A stretch of DNA of 64,000 bases from assembly GCA_002099365.1 (NCBI GenBank), contig MSED01000008.1, positions 124,001-188,000 of the forward strand, written 5' to 3'. This DNA comes from Phialophora verrucosa. Lineage: Eukaryota > Ascomycota > Eurotiomycetes > Chaetothyriales > Herpotrichiellaceae. Shown one piece after another: positions 21,765 through 31,851 of this stretch. A program made the position numbers and the translations under genes. Below the pieces are notes generated by a model. That model saw nothing but the letters and a program-made list of their open reading frames with translations. It made no database searches and was not told the DNA's origin. Position 1 is the stretch's first letter. Each line of letters starts with the position of its first letter.

Positions 21765-23721
21765 TCAAGAGCTCTCGCCTGCTTCCTTATCGACAGCAGC
21801 CTCCAGGGCACCGAGCACGTCCAACTCCATGGTCGCGGCATCTTCTGTCTTCTCAGCCTCCTTCTCCACGTCCTTCTCCACGTCCTTCTTAATGTCCTTC
21901 TCGGTGTCCTTTTCGGTGTCCTTCTCGGTGAGTGCTTCAGGCATCTCAACATCAGCGACAACGACACCTTCAACACTCTGCTTCTCTTCTTCATTTTCAG
22001 GAGCACGTTCTGGCTCTGCTGCGGCCGTCTCCGTCACAGTTTCGGGTACAACATCCCCAGCCAAGTCTTCTTGGACTGGTTCATTAGCAGGAGCAATCTC
22101 GCCTTCCTCACTGCCTTCCCCTTCGCTGTCGGATCCTGAGCCGTCACCTTCGCCGTCACCCTCTCCGTCTTGGTTGTTTGCCTCGCTCTGCACAGCGGGT
22201 CCTTGATCGGTACTGTTGATACGTTCTCCAGATGCAGCCGGCGTATCTTCCATGGTGGTGTCTCTTCCTTCTCCATTCGTCGCGTCACCGGCGTTCTCAG
22301 CCGTGGTAGCCTCGGTCGTGGGCGGGGCGTTGGGATCGGTAGGTGGCTTCCAGTTCTTTGGGCGACGCCCTGGTCCACCCTTCTTCTTGCGTCGAGGCGG
22401 GATGTTCTTGCGCGCAGGCGTAGCTGCTCCATCGACGTTTGCACCGTCTGCTCCACCGTTCAAAGTGCCAGATCCACTGCCGGGTGCAAGCGCACCGGTC
22501 GCGTCGCCGAGATCATACCCTGTGGCACCACCACTCATGGCCGAGGCGACCATGTCTCCCAGTGTGCCAAATCCGTTCGTAGCCTTGTAGGCGCCTTTGT
22601 AGAGAGATTCCATGCCTGGTCGGCGGTCTGCGAGATACTTCGGCTCGGGCATCTTCTCGGCCACGGCGAGGGGAACCTGCACCCATTTCTTGAACTCGAT
22701 GACCCGTTCCGACGAGCCCGACGCTGTCTTGCGACGCTTTTCTGGGAGTCCCTCCGCGTCAAGGAGGTCGTCCGGGTCGTCGTCCTGCTTGTCATCGTCG
22801 TCCTCGAGCGGCTGTGTTTCGTCGGGATTGAGGGTAGCAGGGTGTTTGGGCTTGTTCAGAGCCGCTTTTCTGGCGGCTTCGCGACGCTCGAGTTCAATGC
22901 CGGGGATGTATGAGTTTGTCTTTGGGTCCCAGACTGAGAGCTTTGCGTTGACGTTGCCCATTCGTGCGCGGCGGAGCAGCTCCTATTTCAACAGGTTAAT
23001 AAGCTGCAGAATGAGTGCTTTAAGGTAGATAGCGTACCTGGTTGTGTGGTGGGAGCTGCGAGAAGAAAGAAGGAAGCTGCTGCTCGGGCCACGGGAAGTC
23101 GCTGTCCTTGTCATCTGCCTGGGCATTTGACTCGCCTGCATCGGCAGACGCGTCCTGGTTGATCCGGACGGTCTGCCGCTCCCATCGGCGCACTGGGAGA
23201 CCCTCGGTCGGGTCAAAGTCTGGAACACCCGCCCGATTTCTCGGCGTGTGTTCCTGGTTGCGCGTGGTGCGCGAAGAGCGAAGCTGTCGAAGAGGACGCC
23301 GTGAGCCAACGGCACCTCCAACATGGTGGGTTGGAGGGGGAGGAGGTGGAGAGGGAAGAGGAAGGGGAGAGGAAGGGGGAGGAGGATAGAAAGGGGGGGG
23401 AGAGGGATAGAGGGGGGGAGGGAGAGAGGGAGGGAGAGGAGGGAGGACTGGCAGAGGCGCAGGGAGAGGCGCAGGGATAGGAGGTGGGAGAGGGAGGAGA
23501 GGCAGAGGTGCAGGGAGAGCACCGGTAGGAGGCACCGAAGGCCGCCAAACACAGCCATCCAGGCTAGAGGGAGGAGGACCAGCCCCGACCCATCTCACCC
23601 AGCTGACGCTGTGCGATAGACCCCCAGTGAGCTGAGGGTGGTGATCCCTAAAGTGACGATACAACGAGGTATTGTCTTTGTATGCCTTGTTGCAGGCAAC
23701 GCACTCCCTCTCCTTAGACAT
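21765..23721 (-). CDS. C2H2 zinc-finger protein with polyproline tract and acidic tail
   Basis: Two exons: 23721-23038 and 22982-21765. The intron at 23037-22983 is 55 nt (GTACGC..ATAG), giving about 633 aa. A single C2H2 finger opens the protein (CVACNKAYKDN... with HFRDHH, residues 7-28). A roughly 90-residue run of mostly Pro, Leu, Ser and Ala follows, encoded by a purine-only tract on the + strand near 23330-23530. After the intron comes a conserved-looking segment with RRARMGNVNAKLSVWDPKTN and YIPGIELERREAARKA, then EFKKWVQVPLAVAEKMPEP. A basic AT-hook-like patch (PPRRKKKGGPGRRPKNW) is followed by a long Glu/Asp tail with near-repeats of EKDTEKD. Likely a nuclear regulator; family not identified. 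Confidence 0.7.
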
Positions 23722-24480
23722 GGTGTCGGTGGTCGCTGGAGAGAAAAGAGAGAGAGGTCGACGACGATGACAGTCGACAGAGAACAATAACAACAGTCCC
23801 CTCGTTGTTCCCCTCGTTGGGCTTGGCAGGGTCGGGCAGTAGAATGATGTCGTGTGCTTGCAATAGGCGACATCATTTGAGAATCGGTGAAACCACTTAC
23901 CGGCGCCATGATCACACCCGAATTTCTCCCACTCCAACGCCGTCGCTGTAACGCGTTCTAATGGTGATAACTTGTTCCTCGATGTCAGACAATGATATAC
24001 GGCAGGCGCAACATGCGCCAGGATGATACTCACAAAGAAAGGTTGGTGTTGAGTCGTGGTGGTCGGAGTGAGAGATGGAAATGAAGAACAACAAGAGGGC
24101 AAGATGAGGTTTAATCAAAAAGAGCATGGCCAAGCGGACAGCGAGGCGCTAGTCAGGCTAGCTTCGGGATTGGCCGGCGCTAATGGTGCTTGACTTCTCT
24201 CCCGGAGGCGGAAGAACTATGAGACCGATGAGGAGCTTTGGTACGGGAGTGCGACACCACACAGAGATGATGGGGACAGCGATGGGATGAACGATGGGAA
24301 CAATGATTACAGCTACAGTCTCCCGGACAGCAAGAGGAGCATACAGTGAGAACGTGCAGATGGAGAGACAGAGTGGTATAACTATGGTATCACACAGGAC
24401 GGCATAGGCCCGGACGACAAGGCCCATCCATCCACAGCACTGTACAAGAAGGCGGAAAGAGGTAGCCAGAGACGGCAGGG

Positions 24481-25085
24481 TCAATCCCATCTGGAAACAG
24501 GTTAGCCAGAAAGACCAGACAGGTAGCGACATAGAATGAACATACCCAGTGTCCTTCTGTCGTACGATTCCACCATGATCGCCACTTTCACGACCCTGCA
24601 AGAACTTGTCAGTCGAGAGTGCTGAGAAGGGGCATCACTGGAAGGCAAGCAAGAGAAATGCACATACCGATTTGCCTCCTTCCACCACTAGTCTGTCGAG
24701 CTGGTAGAATTGTGATACCACGGTTTGTCTCTGCAGTACCTACAGTCAGTCCTTGTCCGTGAAAAGGCCAAACCAGCAAACAGGTCCCAAATGCCCATGG
24801 GCAGACAGATATATCCCTCTCCGATAGTCCTTTAGCCCATCATTCTGCAGGAATAGAACCCACCTTCATCATCTGTAATTCCTTCAAGCCATTCTGCACG
24901 AGTTCCTGTATCCTTCTCGGATCCGACTCCTTCTGATGTTCGTGAAATGCATCCCTTGTTCTCCTCCTCGCATACATTCGGAAGTTGTAGTTTGCGAATT
25001 GATTTCCTTGCCGTAACAGCGCGCGATATAGAGACCGGACACTGTACGCCGATGTCTCGGCCGTGGTGGCCAGTGCGGAGGCCAT
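24481..25085 (-). CDS. ISD11: LYR-motif iron-sulfur assembly protein Isd11
   Basis: Four exons: 25085-24864, 24739-24668, 24595-24546 and 24490-24481. Introns are 124, 72 and 55 nt, giving about 117 aa. Isd11 stabilises the cysteine desulfurase Nfs1 in the mitochondrial matrix, where sulfur is released for iron-sulfur clusters. The LYR motif is clear in [18 protein letters not shown], followed by [14 protein letters not shown] and the helix [13 protein letters not shown]. Exon 2 supplies [19 protein letters not shown], the conserved C-terminal helix, and exons 3 and 4 end the protein in KDTGWD. An unspliced reading stops soon after exon 1, so all three introns are needed. Divergent from the VMA22-like gene. 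Confidence 0.9.
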
Positions 25086-25552
25086 GAGATTTGATGGCGG
25101 GTTGAGCAGGAGTGCAGAGCCGTTCGAGGGACAAAGGCAGTCTATGACACTGCGAGCGCGCTGTCTTTCTTGGAGGTGGGCTGGTAGGCAGGGAGCGGAG
25201 CAAGACTCGAGGTCAGATGGGCTAAAGGAATTTGCAGAGATGGGGCGCCTCGGTCGTAAGCTTCGTGGAGACACTTTTCAGAAGGACGAAATCCAACTGA
25301 CAAACACTGAAGTCGTTGAAGAAAGGAGTCTTTCGCAAGATGGCAGAAATTTCCATTGATGAGAGCAAGAAGAGTTGAGCTGTCTAATAATCTGTTTCCA
25401 CACTTTCGCGCAGTTTGTAGATTGCGTCAATGCTCGGCCTGGAACGTCCGAAACGACCGAGCTCTTCGCTCCGCGAGGCTACGTCTACCACCTCGAGACG
25501 AAGACTCAGCGAACTAAAGATCTGAGCGTGAGATGCTCAGAGAAAAGGCAGC
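25086..25552. promoter_or_regulatory. Divergent promoter region, ISD11 / VMA22-like
   Basis: A 467-bp gap between two divergent start codons. Both promoters must lie here. No specific element was recognised. Confidence 0.5.
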
Positions 25553-26521
25553 ATGGCTTCCAAACTTCTATCGCCGCCAGATTCGCGTGACAGTTCTCCG
25601 GACTTGACCTCGAAAGCCCAAACCGTCGCCGACGGTGGAGAGGCTCTCTCCTGCCGCCTTGACACCCTCCTTATTGAGTACCTCTCCCTCCTGGACAAAT
25701 ACACCACCGTCCGCACTCAGCTCGGTAAAGACTTTTCAGCCGGCTTCTTCGCGCTCGCGCAAGCAAACCGGCATGCGGACTCCACATTGGGCGCGGGGAG
25801 GAGGTATGGGGAGGAGGGATATGACGATCGGATGAAAGCAAGGAGGGTGGTCGGTTTCAGACGACGAGACCGGGCTGAGGGAGGCCGAAGTGGTCAAGAG
25901 GTCGGGTCAAAAGCTGCGACGCAGAGGATACAGGACTCAGAGAAGGAAGATCAATCTGAGGCGAAACACAAGCAACAGCCAGCGGAGGGCTCAGCTACTG
26001 ACTGCCCCGAGCAGGACTCTAGCAATTCAGAGCCGCAGCAACAAGCGTCTGAAGATGGTATTGACGGCGGCCTGTCCCCGTATGCTCACCACCTGTCGAT
26101 CGAAGCTTTGCTACCACCCACGAAAGACCCCATTAGATGGTACGGCATTTTGATTCCTCCAGCGCTTCGGACGTGTCAGGACCACTTCACCTCAGCCGTG
26201 TCCTCCGTTATACCAGAACTCATAAATACTACATTATCTTTGAGACGTGTAGAGGAAGAGATCTGGACTATTCGATGTGAGCTTGGTCTCTTCGACGATT
26301 CCAAGTACAACATAAGGGGCGAAGCCGACAATCAAGACGAGGAAGCCATGAAGAACAACCGTTCCCTACAAGATCATGAGCCAGAGAGGTCTTTTTCAGC
26401 CTTGAGTCTGTCATCGTCAATATCCAAGGCTTCGGCGACCAAGTCTCCGTCGAGTTTGTTGTCTGCTTCATCAGCGGGTCTGCCACCTCAGCCGCGATGC
26501 AGGGTTCTAAAACTGGACTGA
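25553..26521 (+). CDS. VMA22: VMA22/CCDC115-like V-ATPase assembly factor
   Basis: Intronless, 322 aa, ATG at 25553. The N-terminal helix reads LDTLLIEYLSLLDKYTTVRTQL and is followed by the family's GFFALAQANRH and RYGEEGYDDRMKA. After a Gln/Glu/Ser-rich linker the second conserved block reads DPIRWYGILIPPALR, followed by DHFTSAVSSVIPELINTTLSLRRVE. This two-block layout, with [R/K]WFG[I/V]L[V/I]PP in the middle, is typical of fungal Vma22/CCDC115 proteins. These act at the ER with Vma12 and Vma21 to assemble the Vo sector of the vacuolar ATPase. The C-terminal ~80 residues are Ser-rich and probably disordered. Confidence 0.78.
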   Translation: MASKLLSPPDSRDSSPDLTSKAQTVADGGEALSCRLDTLLIEYLSLLDKYTTVRTQLGKDFSAGFFALAQANRHADSTLGAGRRYGEEGYDDRMKARRVVGFRRRDRAEGGRSGQEVGSKAATQRIQDSEKEDQSEAKHKQQPAEGSATDCPEQDSSNSEPQQQASEDGIDGGLSPYAHHLSIEALLPPTKDPIRWYGILIPPALRTCQDHFTSAVSSVIPELINTTLSLRRVEEEIWTIRCELGLFDDSKYNIRGEADNQDEEAMKNNRSLQDHEPERSFSALSLSSSISKASATKSPSSLLSASSAGLPPQPRCRVLKLD

Positions 26522-26758
26522 GCTGAATGCGGGAATTTTTCATTCCTGACCGAAGACCGAGGTGTGAACAGCGCAGCTGAAATATCAGTCTGTATTGGAA
26601 TTGAACTATAGAAGCACATCCAGCAACGGTATGGGACGAAAAAGCGGCTACAAGACTGTATACGAATGTCTTACGCGAGTATCATGCGTATAAGTAGACG
26701 AACTTTCCCGCTCTCGGACAGACCAGCTCCTCTCCAAGCATCGCCGTGCGGGAACCAT

Positions 26759-29191
26759 TCAGTGGTATTGGTTGTCGCCACAGATGTCTTGATTTTCCAT
26801 CCCGGTGGCTTCTTGCAGAATCGTTGGCCCCTCTACCAGCCTGGAAACGTCTTCAAGTTCACTATCAGTCGCCTGGATGTTGTTTTCTTTGTCGGCATAG
26901 TCGTCATGGAACTCGACATCTGCCTGCAAGGATCTCACATCGTCCTTCTTGATTGGTGATGAAACGACATGCCTTGCCGCCGGACTCCGAACCACTTCCT
27001 CCAGATCTCCGTCCCAATAGCTGGGGCGTCGTTTCTTTCGGCTGCCAGATCGTCCAATTCCCTTCCTGCACAGCATGACGTTGGGACTCAGCTCTTTCAG
27101 CCCGCTTCCGACCTCGCTGCCGGTCTCTGGAGTCGCAGCGCCGAAGAGACTCATTCGAACGGCAGCGCGTGTTTCTTCGTCTACTTCAATGATCTCTTCT
27201 CCTTCCTCCAGCCTCAATCGAGGATCTACCGTCACCCTGCTGGCCGTCCCATCCTCAAGGATCTCAGTGGTTGGTGACACAAGATCGCGCGACCTCTTCC
27301 TAGGCTGCGATACCTGGGCAGGCTCCCCCAAAGACCTTGGTGGACTGCTTCTGAACTGTAGACTGTCTGGCAATCGTCCTCTTACAGAGTGCATGCGACG
27401 TTGAGGAGGTCTCGATAGAAACGATACACCACCATGGTTTTTGTTTGCACCTCGGGCACTCGCAATGGCACTCATACCGTTTTTTCTGAAGCGACTTGGC
27501 GGCTTAGCCAGTGGCGTCAAAGTGTCTGTCCTGTATGAGTCTCGGATCATGGAGTCTGGCGCCGGGTCATGCCCAACGACTTTCGCTGCTGCCGTTGAGA
27601 AAGAGTACATTGCAGGCCGCGGCCTTGGTGATGATTGCGGGCTGTCTTTGGCGTAGTACCACCCTGGTTGAAAGTGCTCGGAGGCAGTCGAGGTGTACGT
27701 TGAATTCAAGTGGTGATGATGATGTCGGTGTTGAGGCCGGGGGCGGGTCGAGAACTCGGTGGGAGGATACCATAAATCTTGCCTCCTCCCCGCCATTGTG
27801 AAAGCTGGAGGTTGTTTGGTTTTCAGAAGAGGCATTGGACTCCCTGTCGCTGTGGCACGGTTGAAGTGTACAGCAGGATGCCCGAATGCACTTGGAGCAG
27901 TGAGCTGGCCTGGGTATGCGTGGGGACCAGGAGTGACATCCTGGTGACCAGCGATGTTCGGCATATGAGATGCGAAATGAGCTGTTGGATCAGGACACCG
28001 CACCGCAGGTCCACCCTCGTGCAATAGAGGGTCTGGACACCGTTTGCGGGGGATCTGTGAGTCGCTTGACGAGGACATCGTGCCATCGCTACTGCCTTTG
28101 TGGGTTGGTGGCTGAGGAAACAGGTCGGTTAACAGTCCTCGCTTTAGCTTTGCAGAATTGGCTGCAGCTCTGGCTGAGGGAGACAAGACGATCCCCTCCT
28201 CCGACCCAGATGAAGCTTCCTTGTACTTATCCTCCACGTCTACAGACTTTCGTTTGAGATGGGTAACGATGGGTGATTCGTCGGCTGAGTCAACATCCAT
28301 CGCATTCTCGTCATCCACTCGGAGCTTGGTCATCGGGTGCTCCAAATCGCTCGCCGACATATCCTCTCCTGGAGATGGACTTTCGTGTGCCTCAGAGACG
28401 CTCCCACAGCCCTCAGGCGCCGGTGGTGGCGACAAGACGGACATATCTGTCACCTGTAGGTTGAAGCTGGTTTGTCCGAGAGGAGAGGTGAATCCGCTGC
28501 TCGGTGGTTCTCCGACAAAATCGTTGTTGTGGTCAACGTCCAATGGGGCCATTGCAGGAAGTTGTGGTGAGCCTTCTGGGAAAGGCTCTCTCACGTCCAT
28601 ATCAAGTCCAACAAGAAAACCTGGAGCTCTTGAGTACCTCCAATTCCTCGATGGTGTTTCTGTCGGCTCTTTCCTGACTCCTCCAAGTAGATCTGTCTCG
28701 GCAGTATCATTTTTGGCTTCTTCGGGACTAGTAGGGAGTCTCGAGTCGATGGAACCGACTGGAGAAGATGCGAAACGGACATCTAGGCGCAACGAAGCCT
28801 TTGCGTTTTGGAAAAGCCTCTGCATTTGTGCAACATGACCGGGCATAACAACTGACTTCGACAGTGGTGAAGACATTCTTTTCCGACCCGTGCTGGGCAA
28901 CGCTCCCTTTGTCCCACTCTTCTGATCTGCGGGAGGGTCTGCATCATCGCCGATAGGCGTCTTCGGAGAGTGCGAGTGGTGCAGGACTTTGGAAAAGAAC
29001 AGAGAAGACCTTCGGCGGGGAGGTTCGATCGGTGCTACAGATGCGGAGCGATGAGTATATAACCGAAAAACCAACTCTGAGAAGCACGAGTCTCAAGATC
29101 ACTCACGCTTTGGAGTACCAGGTGGATAACCGGAGTGCGTCGATTTGCCGGATGAGTCGCTCGATGGCAGCGACCCAGGGGAATGATCCAT
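26759..29191 (-). CDS. Large disordered orphan protein
   Basis: Two exons: 29191-29107 and 29034-26759. The intron at 29106-29035 is 72 nt (GTGAGT..GTAG), giving about 786 aa. Exon 1 supplies the ATG and a Ser/Gly-rich start (MDHSPGSLPSSDSSG) that joins in frame to KPPIEPPRRRSSLFFSKV. The protein is rich in Ser, Pro and charged residues throughout, with a His run (QHRHHHHHL) in the middle. More ordered-looking C-terminal motifs include VDPRLRLEEGEEIIEVDEET, RAAVRMSLFGAATPE, SRKKRRPSYWDGDLEEVV, and a KEN-like DKENN. A cell-cycle or chromatin-linked disordered protein would fit, but I recognise no family. Confidence 0.6.
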
Positions 29192-31203
29192 GCTAACGAA
29201 GCAGCCAGGGTGGAAAAGATGCAGTATCGCTCAATGTTGATTCGAGTAAACGAGGGTAGAAAACAACAACGAGCGGACATCTGCAACGAGAGGCAGACAA
29301 TGTAGCGTTGAAGAAGTCCAGGTGAGGCTCGGATGAGAACAGTCCAACCTGAGTTCAGCGGCGCCTGCCACGACGGGAAGTCGAGGTGGAAAGCCATGCT
29401 CGAGGAAACAGTATGACATTGGTAGCTGCTGTTCAGGGTCAGATGAATGAGCAGGCGCTGTCGACACCTTGGATGAGATCTGTGTGTCAGAAATCGTTCG
29501 ACAGAAAAAGTGTCGTTGAGCATGAGGGAGGCACTCGACCGGAATTGCAAGGAGCCAACATCGGAGCTGAAATCAAAGCATATGAGACATTCCCGTCTTT
29601 CATGTTGATCTGAGGAGCGAGTGTTTGGACTAGGCTTATTCCCACCGTCACTGCAGGCATCGTCTGTTTTAGAAGCACTGAAGCAGTCAGCGGGAGGCAT
29701 GTCCCAATGACTGCTCCATATGGCACACAGGCGAAGTTTGTGTGAAGGTTGTACGGGAGCGACTGTGCACAGTACCGCCACATTCTTCGGGTCTATTGCC
29801 CTGCTGAAGGCGATGGAGCACAAAGACTCGACATTTCGCTAGAATTCCCATGGTAGTTGTCCTGTGTAATCTGTGATCGGCCTCTTCAGCAATCAAACTG
29901 GCGTTTCGGTCGTCGCACAGGCGGGGACCATTCCTCGTACCCTGCAAGGTTCCGAGGTCAGGTGTGGTAGCTTGATCTCTCTATATCGTCGATTTCAAAG
30001 TGGGCTTGCCACGTAGATCTCCTTGAATGCCGGCTCAGGCGTGACCAGATTTGGGCATCACTAGATCAACGACATCGCCGAATATTTTAACTGACAAGCA
30101 GTATGACGAACCCACACCGCCTGGGCTCCAGAACGAGTCGCGCAAACTTAGCTCGCATGCCCAATGGGCGGACTGGGAATACCATCAAACGAGATGTCAA
30201 AGCTGAAAAGAATATCAAGTCTCTCTCCGACTTGGTCGCATGCCAGGTGGGGTATTGTTGGTGCATATGCAGGTCGTTCACGCCTTCTACCAGTAAGGAC
30301 TCTTTGCAACCAAGAGCCAAGTGTCTTCAGGCGAGCCACATCAAGCTGAGGAGCAAGCAAACTTGCAGTGGTACCGAGGAGGTGCCACTGTATTTGACGT
30401 GAAAGGTACGCCCTCGCTCACCAATTGTGCCCGAGAAGATGACCTTTCCTCTTTTCTGTCAGCACTCGAAGTCTCACTGTGGTCGAGAGAGCTCCAATTC
30501 TGACGTCCCGCCCTGGCACTGCTCGAATCCTGGGTGCGTCTGGTGGTGACGATATGCGGCCTGGGCCTTCGAAGGTCGAGACCGCGAGCTGAGCTTAACT
30601 CTCGTATTCACTCTGCTTGGCAAGCTTGCAAAGACTGGTCCTAACCCTCTCTTCAAAGCCAGGGAGCACAACCTGGGTTGGGCGTGGCCGCAGCTCGATA
30701 ACCACCTGATAGATGTGAGTGGCCCGCTGCTCTGCATTCTCTACCAAAGTGTTGGATTGAACTTTCAAATTTCGAGATTCCTGACCTCCAGCCCCTGCAT
30801 CTGCGGCTTGACCTTCCCGTTCCGGAGGTTCCTCTCCGAAAAGAGGCACGATAGCTGCTCTGCCGATGCAATGGTGGAGCTGAAAGAACGTTGGATGGCA
30901 GAATCTCCTCTGCAAAGGCAGACTCGGTCGTGCTGAAGCCTAAGCGCAATGCAGTTGCAATCTAAGCGAGACCTGATGAGCCGTTTGGTCCATGGATCTG
31001 ATCCATGCCTAGTTGCATCTGGCCACACCTTTCCAGGTGCAGGTCAGCCACTTTTCCAGCCAATGTCAGGTCCTTGTCGATGAAGGGGCCATCGAAGACA
31101 GCAGTCGTGTCTATAAGAATGAGATTTTCCCTATTTGTAATGCTAACTGAATGGGAGCCTCACAGATTTGGAGGCATTTTGATTCATTCAACCACGTTTC
31201 ACC
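29192..31203. other. Gene-poor stretch
   Basis: About 2 kb with no recognisable gene. The only open frame with some protein-like character is on the minus strand at 30915-30595 (EEPPEREGQAADAGAGGQES, then helix-like text to a stop). It has no supporting domain or clear start, so I do not call it a gene. Confidence 0.35.
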
Positions 31204-31851
31204 ATGAGCGACCCTAGCGGAGAATACACTTACATCTGCTCAGCAGGCCCTAGGAGATCAATGGTCCTGCTCTTCACTGATGGCACTCCTAAGCAACACA
31301 GAAGGGATATCAAGCCTGATCTGGTATCCACAGTGAAAAGGCCAGGGAGCGAAGAACCTTTTTATGGCAACAGAGTTGAAGGAGCGCTCTTCAGTAAGTC
31401 GTTGCACCAATCAACGAATATACCAGTTAGTCTGGCGCGCATTTGCTTATGCAATCCTCGTCTGATTCTAGCTTGCGAACTGCGAAGCAGCAGAATGGGA
31501 GGAAGCAAGATAGTGTACTGGATGATTGACCCCAAATGGCAAAGCCAAAGACCTGAGGCTGGGCAACGGGTTGGGTGGGCGACGACCGTCAGGATGGGCC
31601 TCGGCCCCGGGGCGAACACTTGGAGCATGGTGCCAGTGTGGGCTTCGGACCGGTGGGACTTGGGTATTGAGTCAAGTACCAGAGAGAAGATTGTGTCCAT
31701 GTACTATTTCCAAAACGATTACGGCCGTGGTCGGCCTTGCAAGCCAAGTGGTATGTTGGACGTTCCTGGACACAGGCCAAGAGCCAGGTCGGAAACAAGG
31801 TATACTGTCGTTCAGACGTGGGATCGAGAAATCGTCGATGATGGGCGATAA
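31204..31851 (+). CDS. Orphan protein with in-frame intron
   Basis: ATG at 31204 in good context (ACCATGAGC). A plausible 78-nt intron lies at 31394-31471 (GTAAGT..TCTAG). Removing it gives about 189 aa and joins GALF to TCELRSS, a smoother protein than the unspliced reading. The intron is a multiple of three and stop-free, so the unspliced frame codes 215 aa. Residues include YTYICSAGPRRSMVLLF, GGSKIVYWMIDPKWQ and RWDLGIESSTREKIVSMYYF, with a mix of Trp, Tyr and charged residues that looks like a folded domain. I do not recognise the family. It sits alone in a gene-poor region and could be a lineage-specific gene. Confidence 0.45.
   Translation: MSDPSGEYTYICSAGPRRSMVLLFTDGTPKQHRRDIKPDLVSTVKRPGSEEPFYGNRVEGALFSKSLHQSTNIPVSLARICLCNPRLILACELRSSRMGGSKIVYWMIDPKWQSQRPEAGQRVGWATTVRMGLGPGANTWSMVPVWASDRWDLGIESSTREKIVSMYYFQNDYGRGRPCKPSGMLDVPGHRPRARSETRYTVVQTWDREIVDDGR

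Noticed and set aside
30595..30915. 107-codon minus-strand frame with mildly protein-like text
   Set aside because: No ATG in good context, no domain and no neighbour support.
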